Assembly (NCBI RefSeq): GCF_005217525.1
Contig: NZ_PNXQ01000016.1
Span: forward strand, 452,837 to 516,836
Length of the DNA: 64,000 nt
Origin: Paenibacillus terrae
GTDB taxonomy: Bacteria > Bacillota > Bacilli > Paenibacillales > Paenibacillaceae
Direction of reading: 5' to 3'
Positions 54,000 to 63,231 of the stretch are shown here, one piece after another. The notes under the pieces were generated by a model. That model had not been told where the DNA came from, did no database searches, and saw nothing but the letters and a program-made list of their open reading frames with translations. Position 1 is the first letter of the stretch, and every line of letters begins with the position of its first letter. The position numbers were made by a program, and so were the translations under genes.

Positions 54000-55442
54000 T
54001 CATTCGTTCCCTGTCAGTGAACGATAAATATCCAGATACGCTCCCGCCGACACATCCCAGCTGTACTCTCCTGCAAAAGCAGTGCTCGTAAGCTTGGACC
54101 AATGCTCAGGCTGGCGATAAAAATCAACCGCACGACGAATCGTATGCAGCATATCATGCGCATTGTAATTTTTGAAGCTAAAGCCATTCCCTTCGCCTGT
54201 AGACTCGTTGTAAGCATGTACGGTATCGTTCAGACCGCCCGTTTCCCGCACAATCGGAATGCTTCCATAGCGAAGCGCCAGCAGCTGGCTGATCCCGCAA
54301 GGCTCAAACCTCGACGGCATAAGGTACATATCGCTTGCAGCATAAATTTTGCGGGACAAAGGCTCATTGAAACCCAGCTGCGCCGACATTTTCAACGGAT
54401 AACGTCCAGCCGCTTCCCGGAACCAGTGCTCAAAGGCCGGATCTCCCGTGCCCAGCACGACAAACTGAATATCATCATCATACATGATCTCATCAAGCAC
54501 CCTGGTTACCAGGTTCAGTCCCTTCATATCCACAAGTCGGGTTACCATCGCAATCAAAGGCACGTCCGGTCGTACTGGCAGCCCCAGCTCCTTTTGAAGA
54601 CCGATTTTGTTTTCCTTTTTCTTCGCCAAACTGGTGCGGTACTTCGTATAAATACGATGGTCCGTAGCAGGATTGTAGCTTTTGATATCAATTCCGTTCA
54701 CAATACCCGACAAACGCCCCTGCGCTCCCAGCTTACGCAACAGCCCTTCCAGCCCATATCCGTAAAATTCCGTCTGGATCTCCTCTGCGTAGGTAGGACT
54801 TACAGTTGTGACATGATCAGAGTAGGTCAGCCCACCCTTCATAAAGTTCAGTCTGCCATGATACTCCACACCCTCAGGGGTAAAATAGCTACTATCCAGA
54901 TTCAGTAGTTCTGTTAAGACCTCATATGGAAAATCCCCCTGATACAGCAGGTTATGTATCGTAAACACCGTACGAATATCAACGTAAAAGGGCAAATGGC
55001 GATAATTGGCATTCAATAGCAACGGCACCATCGCGGTATGCCAGTCATGACAATGCAAAATATCAGGCTGAAAATTCAAGTCAGGCAGTACCTCCAAAAT
55101 CGCCCGGTTGAAAAAGGAAAAACGCTCGCCATCATCCATATAGCCGTAAATTCCGTCACGACCGAAGTAATATTCATTATCTATAAAATAAACCTTGATC
55201 CCGTCCAACGTCAGTTCCTCTACTCCACAATACTGGTCACGCCAGCCCACAGAGACATGCTTGACCGTTACCGGACGCAGAGACTTCTTATACGTATCGG
55301 GAATCCCCGTATATTTAGGCAAGATGATCCGGACATCGCACGCAGCCTGACGAAGTGCCTTCGGCAGTGCACCAATGACATCAGCCAACCCGCCTGTTTT
55401 AATAAATGGATGTGCTTCTGCTGCCGCAAATAAAATGTTCAT
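54000..55442 (-). CDS. glgA: Glycogen synthase
   Basis: ADP-glucose-dependent glycogen synthase of 480 residues, glycosyltransferase family 5. The N-terminal KTGGLADVIGALPKAL is the ADP-glucose loop with the essential Lys. The C-terminal lobe has SRFEPCGISQLLALRYG and TGGLNDTV, the acceptor and nucleotide motifs. It extends alpha-1,4-glucan chains using ADP-glucose made by GlgC. The gene lies 53 bases downstream of glgB in the same direction, one operon. Confidence 0.93.
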   Translation of the reverse strand: MNILFAAAEAHPFIKTGGLADVIGALPKALRQAACDVRIILPKYTGIPDTYKKSLRPVTVKHVSVGWRDQYCGVEELTLDGIKVYFIDNEYYFGRDGIYGYMDDGERFSFFNRAILEVLPDLNFQPDILHCHDWHTAMVPLLLNANYRHLPFYVDIRTVFTIHNLLYQGDFPYEVLTELLNLDSSYFTPEGVEYHGRLNFMKGGLTYSDHVTTVSPTYAEEIQTEFYGYGLEGLLRKLGAQGRLSGIVNGIDIKSYNPATDHRIYTKYRTSLAKKKENKIGLQKELGLPVRPDVPLIAMVTRLVDMKGLNLVTRVLDEIMYDDDIQFVVLGTGDPAFEHWFREAAGRYPLKMSAQLGFNEPLSRKIYAASDMYLMPSRFEPCGISQLLALRYGSIPIVRETGGLNDTVHAYNESTGEGNGFSFKNYNAHDMLHTIRRAVDFYRQPEHWSKLTSTAFAGEYSWDVSAGAYLDIYRSLTGNE

Positions 55443-55495
55443 ATGTGCTTCCTCCTTAATGACCTCAACCCTATTTTAAACCAGTTTTGCGTCCA

Positions 55496-57418
55496 TTAAT
55501 CTGCTTTTCTAGCCCTTCGAGGCGCTTTCTTGAGTATAACGACACTCAGTGGCGGAAGGGTCACCTCCAAACTATGCAGTTGCCCATGGCAAGGGATCTT
55601 GGCTGTGCGCAGCACTTCGGTGTTCAGCTGGCCGGTTCCGCCGAAATCCGAATGATCGCTGTTCAGCAGCTCGATATAGATTCCTGCCTTTTCCAGTCCA
55701 ATTCGGTAGTTCTCTCTTGGCACGGGCTGAAAGTTAATAAGCACAACCACTGTATCTCCCGGCTTTTTCCCTTTACGTAAATACGTAATTACGCTCTGTC
55801 CACGGTCCTCCGCTTCAATCCATTGATATCCATCCCACGAATGATCCAGCTCCCACAATGCTTTTTCTTGTATATACAAATGATTGAGCGCTTTCGTAAA
55901 AGCATGCAGCGAACGGTGACTATCATAATCCAGCAGAAACCAGTCAAGCTGCTCCTCATCCTTCCATTCGGTAAATTGGCCAAATTCGCCTCCCATAAAT
56001 AACAGCTTTTTGCCCGGTGAGGTGATTTGGTAACCGAGAAGCGCTCGAAGCCCGGCAAATTTTTGCTCATAGCTACCCGGCATTTTATCAAGCAGCGACT
56101 TTTTGCCATGAACGACCTCATCGTGCGACAGCGGCAGTGTAAAATTCTCGCTGTATGCATAGGCTATGGGGAACGTCAGTAAGTTATGGCGCTCAGGCCT
56201 CTGATCGAAATCCGTTTCAATATAATCAAGCGTATCGTTCATCCAGCCCATATTCCATTTGTAATTAAAACCGAGTCCTCCATCGCTTACCGGGGAGGTA
56301 ACCATCGGCCAGGCACTGGACTCCTCTGCCATCATCAGCGCATACGGATAATAGCGGAACACGGTTTCATTCAGTTGTTGAAGGAAGGCAATAGCCTCCT
56401 CATTTTCAATGCCTCCCTTGGAGTTAAAACGATATTGACCGTCCTGCTTTTCGAAATCCAGCCGCAACATACTTGTCACAGCGTCTACGCGCAGGCCGTC
56501 AATGTGGTACACATCCATCCAGAACAGCGCATTGGATATCAGAAAAGAACGCACCTCCGGCTTGCTGTAATCGAACGTCAGCGTCCCCCAACCAGGCTTT
56601 TCTGCAATCAGCGGGTCCGCGTATTCGAATAGCGGCGACCCATCAAACATTCTCAAACCGTGAGCATCCTTGGCAAAATGAGCCGGAACCCAATCCATAA
56701 GCACCCCAATGCCCGCCTGATGACAACGATCCACCAAATACATAAAGTCCTGCGGTTCCCCATAACGGCTTGTCAGTGCAAAATATCCGGTGAGCTGGTA
56801 TCCCCAGGAAAGATCATACGGATGCTCACTGAGCGGCATAAGCTCAATATGCGTGTAACCCATTTCCGTTACATAGGGCACGAGAAGCTCAGCCATTTCC
56901 CTGTATGTATAAAACGTAGCGTCTTCTTGTTGTTTCCAGGTGCCCAAATGCAGCTCATATATATGAAGGGGCTTTCCATAAGGCTCTCTCCGTTTACGCC
57001 GCCAAGCCGCGTCGTTCCAAACATAGCCCTCCAGTGAAGCGACCACGGAAGCCGTTGCTGGTCTTAATTCTGCGCGTACCGCATAAGGGTCTGCTTTTAG
57101 AAAACGTTCACCGTTTGCACCCGTAATATCATATTTGTAAAAAGTTCCTTGGGATATACCCGGAAAAAAACGACTCCAAAAGCCAGATTCGGGAACTCTA
57201 TATAAGGAATCCTGTTCCCCATTCCAGTTGTTACAATCTGTAGCAAGCCCGACATGGAGAGCATGAGGAGCCCACACCGTAAAACGGACGCCCTGTTCTC
57301 CGTTCTCCACAGTAAGGTGGGAACCTAAAGATCGGTAGCTGTGATAAAGCGTTCCTTCGTGAAACAAATAAATATCTTCCGGCGATACAGCCTGTTGCGG
57401 GAGAGTTTGGTCTGTCAT
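55496..57418 (-). CDS. glgB: 1,4-alpha-glucan branching enzyme
   Basis: Branching enzyme of 640 residues, GH13. The N-terminal CBM48 (about 30-115, YRSLGSHLTVENGEQGVRFTVWAPHA) is followed by the catalytic barrel. DWVPAHFAKD, nucleophile Asp in DGLRVDAVTSML, acid Glu in MMAEESSAW and LPLSHDEVVHGKKSLL are all present, then a C-terminal all-beta domain. It creates alpha-1,6 branches in glycogen. The ATG at 57418 follows AAAGGTGGTG; the codons up to 57451 are not needed. Divergent from glgC across 237 bases that must hold both promoters. Confidence 0.93.
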   Translation of the reverse strand: MTDQTLPQQAVSPEDIYLFHEGTLYHSYRSLGSHLTVENGEQGVRFTVWAPHALHVGLATDCNNWNGEQDSLYRVPESGFWSRFFPGISQGTFYKYDITGANGERFLKADPYAVRAELRPATASVVASLEGYVWNDAAWRRKRREPYGKPLHIYELHLGTWKQQEDATFYTYREMAELLVPYVTEMGYTHIELMPLSEHPYDLSWGYQLTGYFALTSRYGEPQDFMYLVDRCHQAGIGVLMDWVPAHFAKDAHGLRMFDGSPLFEYADPLIAEKPGWGTLTFDYSKPEVRSFLISNALFWMDVYHIDGLRVDAVTSMLRLDFEKQDGQYRFNSKGGIENEEAIAFLQQLNETVFRYYPYALMMAEESSAWPMVTSPVSDGGLGFNYKWNMGWMNDTLDYIETDFDQRPERHNLLTFPIAYAYSENFTLPLSHDEVVHGKKSLLDKMPGSYEQKFAGLRALLGYQITSPGKKLLFMGGEFGQFTEWKDEEQLDWFLLDYDSHRSLHAFTKALNHLYIQEKALWELDHSWDGYQWIEAEDRGQSVITYLRKGKKPGDTVVVLINFQPVPRENYRIGLEKAGIYIELLNSDHSDFGGTGQLNTEVLRTAKIPCHGQLHSLEVTLPPLSVVILKKAPRRARKAD

Positions 57419-57655
57419 CACGTCACCACCTTTATATGTTTGTTGGAACAAAATGTATGATTCGGAAATACATTTGCTTTACGGTCAAAGCTGACTTAGG
57501 TTATTACCCCATTCTAGCCACAATGAACAGAAAAATGACTATGAAAGAAATAAACCTTAATTTTTGGGGGATCTTACACACCTATTGGTTTCAAGAGTAC
57601 CCCATACCGTTTATGTATGTACTACAACAGACAACTAAACCGGGAGGGAACCGAA

Positions 57656-58882
57656 ATGTTTAATAAAGAATGCATTGCCATGCTGCTGGCAGGCGGAGAG
57701 GGACGCCGCCTTGCTCCCCTTACTTCAACGATTGCAAAACCCGCCGTACCCTTTGGCGGTCATTATCGAATTATCGATTTTCCTCTCAGCAACTGTGTTA
57801 ATTCAGACATAGACACTGTAGGTGTGCTAACGCAATATGAGGCGGAATCCTTGCATGAGCATATTGGAGATGGAACGCCTTGGAATCTTACCAAGACGAA
57901 CGACAAGGGAGTTACCTTACTTCCATCTTATAATACAGACAACGCTGAATATTTGGGAACGGCAGACGCCATTCATAAAAATATCGAATATATAGACAGT
58001 CAAAACCCGGAACACGTGCTTATTTTATCCGGTGATCATATTTACTATATGAATTATCGTGAAATGCTGAACTATCATAAGGAAAAAGTTGCTGCGGCTA
58101 CGATTTCCGTTATGGAAGTACCTTGGGATGAAGCGCACCGTTTTGGCGTCATGAGTGCCGATGAGGAGCTGCGTGTCACCGAATTCGCTGAAAAGCCGGA
58201 GAAACCTGAAAGTAATCTGGCGTCTATGGGGATTTACCTGTTTAAGTGGGATTATTTGAGAAAGTATTTGGTGGAGGACGCCGAGGATGAGCAATCCAGC
58301 CATGATTTCGGTAAAGACATCATTCCTAAAATGCTGGCGGATCAAGAATCCTTGTATGTTTACGAATTTCAAGGCTACTGGAAGGATGTAGGTACCGTTA
58401 AAAGCCTGTGGGATTCACATATGGATCTGTTGCAAAAGAATTGCGCTATTGACCTGCAACGGACAGACTGGCCTATGTATACGCGTGAACGCCGCACAAG
58501 GTTGAGCGCACATAAGCTATCTAACTATAAAACGGAGCCTTTGGACAGCCTCCTGCATGATTCTTGCCAAGTAGAAGGTCAAATTGAACGTTCCGTCGTA
58601 TTTAGCGGTGTCGAGGTAGGTAAAGGCTCGGCTATTAAGGAAAGTATCATTATGCCTAACACCCGTATCGGTCGTAATGTGCATATTGAGCACGCGATTA
58701 TCGGTGAAGGTGCTGTAATTCGTGACGGTGCAGTCATCAAGGGTAACCCGAGTGAAATTATGGTTATCGGGCCGAATGAAACGATATTCGGTAAAATGGC
58801 GGTACGCCCACAAACAGCCCGCATGTTGAAAGAAGCTTATGAGCGCAACACACGCCTTCGCGCTGAAGGTTTTACTTCATAA
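57656..58882 (+). CDS. glgC: Glucose-1-phosphate adenylyltransferase
   Basis: ADP-glucose pyrophosphorylase of 408 residues, the committed step of glycogen synthesis. The nucleotide-binding loop is [15 protein letters not shown], then [24 protein letters not shown], the substrate block [10 protein letters not shown] and EFAEKPEKP, and a left-handed beta-helix C-terminus with hexapeptide-like repeats. It belongs to the GlgC subunit of the Firmicutes GlgCD pair, but no glgD or glgP lies in the window. Start at 57656 follows GGGAGGG; the longer frame to 57617 has no RBS. Confidence 0.93.
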   Translation: MFNKECIAMLLAGGEGRRLAPLTSTIAKPAVPFGGHYRIIDFPLSNCVNSDIDTVGVLTQYEAESLHEHIGDGTPWNLTKTNDKGVTLLPSYNTDNAEYLGTADAIHKNIEYIDSQNPEHVLILSGDHIYYMNYREMLNYHKEKVAAATISVMEVPWDEAHRFGVMSADEELRVTEFAEKPEKPESNLASMGIYLFKWDYLRKYLVEDAEDEQSSHDFGKDIIPKMLADQESLYVYEFQGYWKDVGTVKSLWDSHMDLLQKNCAIDLQRTDWPMYTRERRTRLSAHKLSNYKTEPLDSLLHDSCQVEGQIERSVVFSGVEVGKGSAIKESIIMPNTRIGRNVHIEHAIIGEGAVIRDGAVIKGNPSEIMVIGPNETIFGKMAVRPQTARMLKEAYERNTRLRAEGFTS

Positions 58883-58895
58883 TGGAAATATGTCA

Positions 58896-58935
58896 AACAG
58901 CCAGCCCTTCACTATAATGAGGACTGGCTGTTTTC
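58896..58935. terminator. Terminator between glgC and the histidine kinase gene
   Basis: AACAGCCAG (58896-58904) pairs with CTGGCTGTT (58924-58932), and T runs lie on either side. The two genes converge on it. Confidence 0.85.
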
Positions 58936-58956
58936 CTAATTTACATCTATTTAAAA

Positions 58957-60396
58957 CTAACTTTCGGTTCCATAGCCTTCAGTGAGTTGCAGTGGCTCTA
59001 TGGGTTGCTCGTCTTGCAAAGCAGGCAATGAAACTGTAATCGTGGTGCCTGCTCCCAATTCACTCTTGATGAGCATTTGCCCTTGATGACGCTCCACAAA
59101 TTGCTGCGAGATTGCCAATCCCAAGCCCGTACCACCATTTTGATGGTCTACCTGAAAAAATCGTTCTCTTACTCTGGCAAGATTTTCCTCGCTAATCCCG
59201 ATTCCTGTGTCTTGCACAGACACCTCGATGTTGTCCCCGATCCGTTGCAGAGACAGAAAAATAATAGAGTTCTCATGCGAAAACTTGATGGCATTGTCCG
59301 CAATGTTTAAAAAAACCTGCTTCAGACGGTTGCCGTCTCCATGAACCAGGTATGCCGTTTCCTCCGAGTCCAGCTGGAGTTTAATTTGCTTCATTTCCGC
59401 TTTGGCCCATACGTTCAGCATAATCTCCTGCAAAAGCTCGCGCAGATCAACCGTTCCCATGACAAGCTTCATAGCATCTTGCTCCAGCTTGGAAAAATCA
59501 AGAATTTCCTCGACCAAACCGATCAGTCGATCCGTCTCCTTGGAAATAATCTGCATCCCGATCCTCGTCTCCTCTGGATCATAGCCGCCAGAATTTAACG
59601 TTTCACTCCATCCCTTAATAGAAGTGAGCGGTGTACGCAGCTCATGGGAAATGGACGAGATAAAATCATCCTTGATTTGATTCGTTCTGGCAATTTCCTG
59701 GGCCATGTAGTTTAGAGTCGAAGCCAGCTCACCCAACTCAAAGCGATAATCTCCTTTAATTCGTGCATCAAATCGTCCTTGTGCCATCTGAGCTGATACA
59801 TCACGGATATTATTAATCGGCCTAACGATGGAATTAGCGAGTCCTGTACTGACCACAAATACAATAACCAGTACAGCTACCATGATGCCTACGGAAAAGA
59901 GCGTAATGGTAAATAGCTTGTCGTTGACCTTTTCCAGCGAGGTCGTATACCGAACAATATACACCTGATCTCCGACGATATTATCCAGTTTTTTGGATAC
60001 CGCCATAACTTGCTGACCCGTGCCAGGTTGCTTCCCAATCCAGCTCCCCGTATCCCCCGCTAAAGCTTGCGTCACATCACTGGTTTGTACACTTGTTTCT
60101 GCTGCAAAGTTCGTGGAATTATCTATTACATTCCCCTTCTCATCAAGCAATTGCAGTTCCGTATCCCCTAATGAAAACGTATTAAGCAGATACGACTGCA
60201 AAGACTGTCCTGGCTCCTTGAATTTGGGTGCAAACTCACTTACCGATTGAATGCGACTCTCCACGTGCTTATAAATCGTGTCGTAATAGTACGCACGGAT
60301 TACAATCATGAAAATGACTTCTACCAACAGAAGCGCCAAGAACACCACAAAAAAATAGTGAAGCACAATCTGTCTGCCAATCCCTTTTTTGATCAT
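58957..60396 (-). CDS. Sensor histidine kinase
   Basis: Membrane-bound kinase of 479 residues. Two transmembrane helices (about 10-35 and 165-190) enclose an extracytoplasmic sensor domain of about 130 residues. A HAMP domain (about 190-245, NSIVRPINNIRDVSAQMAQGRF), the phospho-acceptor His in SSISHELRTPLTSIKG and the ATPase domain (N box NIADNAIKFS, G1 VQDTGIGI, G2 GGTGLGLAI) follow. The start at 60396 overlaps the regulator stop by four bases, so both are co-translated. The signal is unknown. The ABC ATPase and FG-GAP lipoprotein genes upstream are likely partners. Confidence 0.9.
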   Translation of the reverse strand: MIKKGIGRQIVLHYFFVVFLALLLVEVIFMIVIRAYYYDTIYKHVESRIQSVSEFAPKFKEPGQSLQSYLLNTFSLGDTELQLLDEKGNVIDNSTNFAAETSVQTSDVTQALAGDTGSWIGKQPGTGQQVMAVSKKLDNIVGDQVYIVRYTTSLEKVNDKLFTITLFSVGIMVAVLVIVFVVSTGLANSIVRPINNIRDVSAQMAQGRFDARIKGDYRFELGELASTLNYMAQEIARTNQIKDDFISSISHELRTPLTSIKGWSETLNSGGYDPEETRIGMQIISKETDRLIGLVEEILDFSKLEQDAMKLVMGTVDLRELLQEIMLNVWAKAEMKQIKLQLDSEETAYLVHGDGNRLKQVFLNIADNAIKFSHENSIIFLSLQRIGDNIEVSVQDTGIGISEENLARVRERFFQVDHQNGGTGLGLAISQQFVERHQGQMLIKSELGAGTTITVSLPALQDEQPIEPLQLTEGYGTES

Positions 60397-61091
60397 TGAG
60401 CCTGACCTTTCCATTTATACCCATGCCCCCATACTGTTTGCAAAAAGGCGGGTTCGGAAGGATTGTTTTCAATTTTTTGCCGCAACCGCCGGATGTTTAC
60501 ATCCACGATTTTGGGATCGCCCATATATTCCTTGCCCCACACATGGTCAAGCAAAACATCCCGGCTGAGCGGTGTATTTTCTTTTTCAAGGAAAAATTGA
60601 ATCAGGGAAAACTCTGTTGGCGTCAGCTCAATCAACTGCCCGTTTTTCTTAAATTGCTTGGCAATCAGATCCAGCGTGAATGGACCAGACTGGAAGGATA
60701 CTTTAGCCGCCGTCTCGCGATGCACATTCACTCTGCGTAGCAGCGACTGAATACGGGCAATGAGCTCCGTCGGACTGAAGGGCTTGCTCACATGATCATC
60801 AGCCCCTACAGACAAGGCATACACCTTATCCTGCTCCTGTACCTTTGCCGTGAGGAAGATGATGCCAATTCGCTCATTCGTTTCCCGAATTCTTCGACAG
60901 ACCTCGAAACCGTCCATACCGGGCACCATTACGTCGAGCAACGCGATATCAATATCCCGCACCGTGTTCAAAATATTAAGAGCCTCATGCCCATCCGATG
61001 CCTCCAACACCTCGAAACCGTTTCGTTTCAAGTTTATGACGATAAAGCTGCGAATGGATTCCTCGTCTTCCATGATTAAAACTTTACTCAC
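60393..61091 (-). CDS. OmpR-family response regulator
   Basis: Transcription factor of 232 residues. Receiver domain with the acidic pocket in LIMEDEES, the phospho-acceptor Asp in IALLDVMVPGMDG (near 54), switch residues LTAK and KPFSPTEL. A C-terminal winged helix (about 130-228, LTPTEFSLIQFF, PKIVDVNIRRLRQKIE, VWGHGYKW) follows. It is activated by the adjacent histidine kinase. The gene is one base after the lipoprotein gene. Target genes are not indicated by the sequence. Confidence 0.92.
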   Translation of the reverse strand: MSKVLIMEDEESIRSFIVINLKRNGFEVLEASDGHEALNILNTVRDIDIALLDVMVPGMDGFEVCRRIRETNERIGIIFLTAKVQEQDKVYALSVGADDHVSKPFSPTELIARIQSLLRRVNVHRETAAKVSFQSGPFTLDLIAKQFKKNGQLIELTPTEFSLIQFFLEKENTPLSRDVLLDHVWGKEYMGDPKIVDVNIRRLRQKIENNPSEPAFLQTVWGHGYKWKGQAQ

Positions 61092-61092
61092 T

Positions 61093-62400
61093 CTATTCTA
61101 CCTGCCTTTCCCCCAACTTGTTTTTAATGGTTTTACGCGGTTCCAGCTCACTGGATCGCTTGATACCAATCACCTGTGCATTGGTTCTCCATAGCTGGCT
61201 ATATCCTTCATTATTTCGCTCCCATTGCGACAATGAGAAATATTTAATTTCTGCAATCGTTTTGTCTGTATTGTCCAAAATGAACCTTAAATAGCTGTCC
61301 TTTTTTGATACTTTCGGATCAATGGTCACTTTTCCATGCAGCTCCTTTGGTAGCCTGAAATAGACCTGATCATTGGAATCACGATACTGCTGCTGCTTGA
61401 AAATCGTTCCCTTGGCCCCATCCCACTGATAGAACGAAACAAAATACGGAACCTCATCCAGTGGCCTGTTGGACCAGCCCTTGGGCTTCTCCAAATTGCC
61501 AAATTCCAGAATGCCATCACCATCTACGTCACCGCTAGTAATGGTAGCATCCTTAAAGGTCACATCCATGAGATCAAGCTTTTTGAGCTTGCCGTGGTCC
61601 ATCACAATAACATTGGACACCGTAGTCGTCTGAGCAATCTTGGTATCTATAATGATCCCCTGCCTACCCTCGGCTACCTTACCAGCAACCACATTGTAGA
61701 TACTAAGCGCCTGACTGTCCAAATCCAGCGATCCGATTTCCTTAAAGGTTCCCCCGCTGAATTGGAATGTTTTGACCGTGAAAAATTCATTGCGACGCAG
61801 CAGGATAATTGTCAAGTCATTCAAATTGTCCCCGTTCAGGTCCATCTTGTTATGATTAAAATCGTCTACGACGAAGTCCGTATAGCCTGTAGCATATATT
61901 TTCTCTAAAGTTCCTCCGGTATAGGAATACACGATGAGCCCCTTCTGATCGCCACCATCACTGCTATCCCCGCTGGAAAAGCCCGCTACAATATCGAGCG
62001 TGCCATCATTAGTTACATCGACCAGCTTGAACGACTCCAGCACAGTACCTTCCCCGTCAAACGTCAGCTTCTTTACCCATGTTCCGTTCTGATCCTCGAA
62101 CAAGGCCCCGTGTATTTTTACACTTTCATCTGGTGTTTCGTAAAAAAGCACTGCTTCGTCCGTACCATCATTGTTCAGATCCCCCGTTCGAATGGGCGTG
62201 GGGTCATCGGGGTCATTGGGGCGCAGAGGCTGTACCATGCCAAGCTGAGTAACCACTGCACCATTCAGCTGCTGTTTCTCATCAGACATCATCGGTGCTT
62301 GCATCAGCGAAATTGGATCGCTAATGACATTACAGCCGCTTAAAAATCCAACAAGAAGCAGTGATGCGCAGCAGCCGGTTAACATTCTCAACAACATCAT
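61093..62400 (-). CDS. Lipoprotein with FG-GAP/VCBS-type repeats
   Basis: Lipoprotein of about 435 residues. Its lipobox VGFLSGC lies near 23. The extracellular part is a propeller of FG-GAP/VCBS units with calcium-type loops: GDLNNDGTDEA, VDVTNDGTLDI, LNGDNLND and GDVDGDGILEF. Such proteins bind polysaccharide or protein ligands and may sense the cell surface. Between the ABC ATPase and the two-component pair it could be the sensory input for the kinase (inference). The ATG at 62400 is chosen; a GTG at 62406 and the GTG at 62427 inside the ABC gene are alternatives. Confidence 0.8.
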   Translation of the reverse strand: MMLLRMLTGCCASLLLVGFLSGCNVISDPISLMQAPMMSDEKQQLNGAVVTQLGMVQPLRPNDPDDPTPIRTGDLNNDGTDEAVLFYETPDESVKIHGALFEDQNGTWVKKLTFDGEGTVLESFKLVDVTNDGTLDIVAGFSSGDSSDGGDQKGLIVYSYTGGTLEKIYATGYTDFVVDDFNHNKMDLNGDNLNDLTIILLRRNEFFTVKTFQFSGGTFKEIGSLDLDSQALSIYNVVAGKVAEGRQGIIIDTKIAQTTTVSNVIVMDHGKLKKLDLMDVTFKDATITSGDVDGDGILEFGNLEKPKGWSNRPLDEVPYFVSFYQWDGAKGTIFKQQQYRDSNDQVYFRLPKELHGKVTIDPKVSKKDSYLRFILDNTDKTIAEIKYFSLSQWERNNEGYSQLWRTNAQVIGIKRSSELEPRKTIKNKLGERQVE

Positions 62401-62423
62401 TTTCACTTCTCTTGCCGTCCCCT

Positions 62424-63149
62424 TCACAATTTGTTCTTTTCCACCTGTGTCAGTCGTCTGCCCTGAATATCAAATACGAGTTCGCCGCCGTTCAATCCCC
62501 ATATACGGGAAGCAAAGCGTTCAGCGATCTCCAGCGGCAGTACGGTGATCACCGTCACCCGTTCGTCTGAGCAAAGCTTACGGAAGGTATCCATCACATG
62601 ATCTGCTGAAGTCGGATCAAGTCCATTTACAGGCTCATCAGCCAAAATGACCTTGGCCCCGTGAACGAGCGCACGCGCAGTCGCTACCCGTTGCCGCTCA
62701 CCGCCGCTAAGCTTGTCGCATTTGTCATGGGCCTTATCCAGCAAGCCCAGATCCTCCAATACGTCCATTGCTCCCATATAATCATCAGAACGCACCATCC
62801 CGGTCACCATTCTCCATAATGGAGTCTGACCCGATCTGCCGATCAGCACATTTTTGAGAGCAGTCCGATTCATATTTAAATGCGGATTTTGCTCCAGATA
62901 TGCCCATTCCCGCTTTATTTTCATTTTACCCGTCCATCCGGATTTCAGCACATCCTGGCCATCCACCATCAGACTGCCTTCCTCCCATGGCTCCTGCAAA
63001 GCAAGACAGCGCAGCAGTGTGGTTTTTCCACTTCCGCTCGGTCCCACTACGGCTATCAGTTCACCCGGGTGAATTTCAGCATTAATCCCGCGAAGTAATG
63101 GGGTCCGTTCAGGCCCCACTTGCTTGGTCAGCTTCTGTATTCTAATCAT
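62424..63149 (-). CDS. ABC ATPase of the phosphonate-importer (PhnC) type without the H-loop His
   Basis: ATPase of 241 residues with Walker A GPSGSGKTT, Q-loop AYLEQNPHLN, signature LSGGERQR and Walker B VILADEPVNGLDP. The switch region that normally reads LHxxxxA is here VITVLPLEIAERF, so the His that positions the gamma-phosphate is missing. No permease or binding-protein gene lies beside it. It is the first gene of an operon with the FG-GAP lipoprotein and a two-component pair, and it could act as a signalling subunit. The ATG at 63149 is preceded by a poor AAAG site. Confidence 0.8.
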   Translation of the reverse strand: MIRIQKLTKQVGPERTPLLRGINAEIHPGELIAVVGPSGSGKTTLLRCLALQEPWEEGSLMVDGQDVLKSGWTGKMKIKREWAYLEQNPHLNMNRTALKNVLIGRSGQTPLWRMVTGMVRSDDYMGAMDVLEDLGLLDKAHDKCDKLSGGERQRVATARALVHGAKVILADEPVNGLDPTSADHVMDTFRKLCSDERVTVITVLPLEIAERFASRIWGLNGGELVFDIQGRRLTQVEKNKL

Positions 63150-63231
63150 CTTTGTGATTCCCCTTTGTCCGCCATCAATACTGTCTATAGTTTATAGTAA
63201 ATGTGAAACAAATACCATGCAAACCGCAGTT

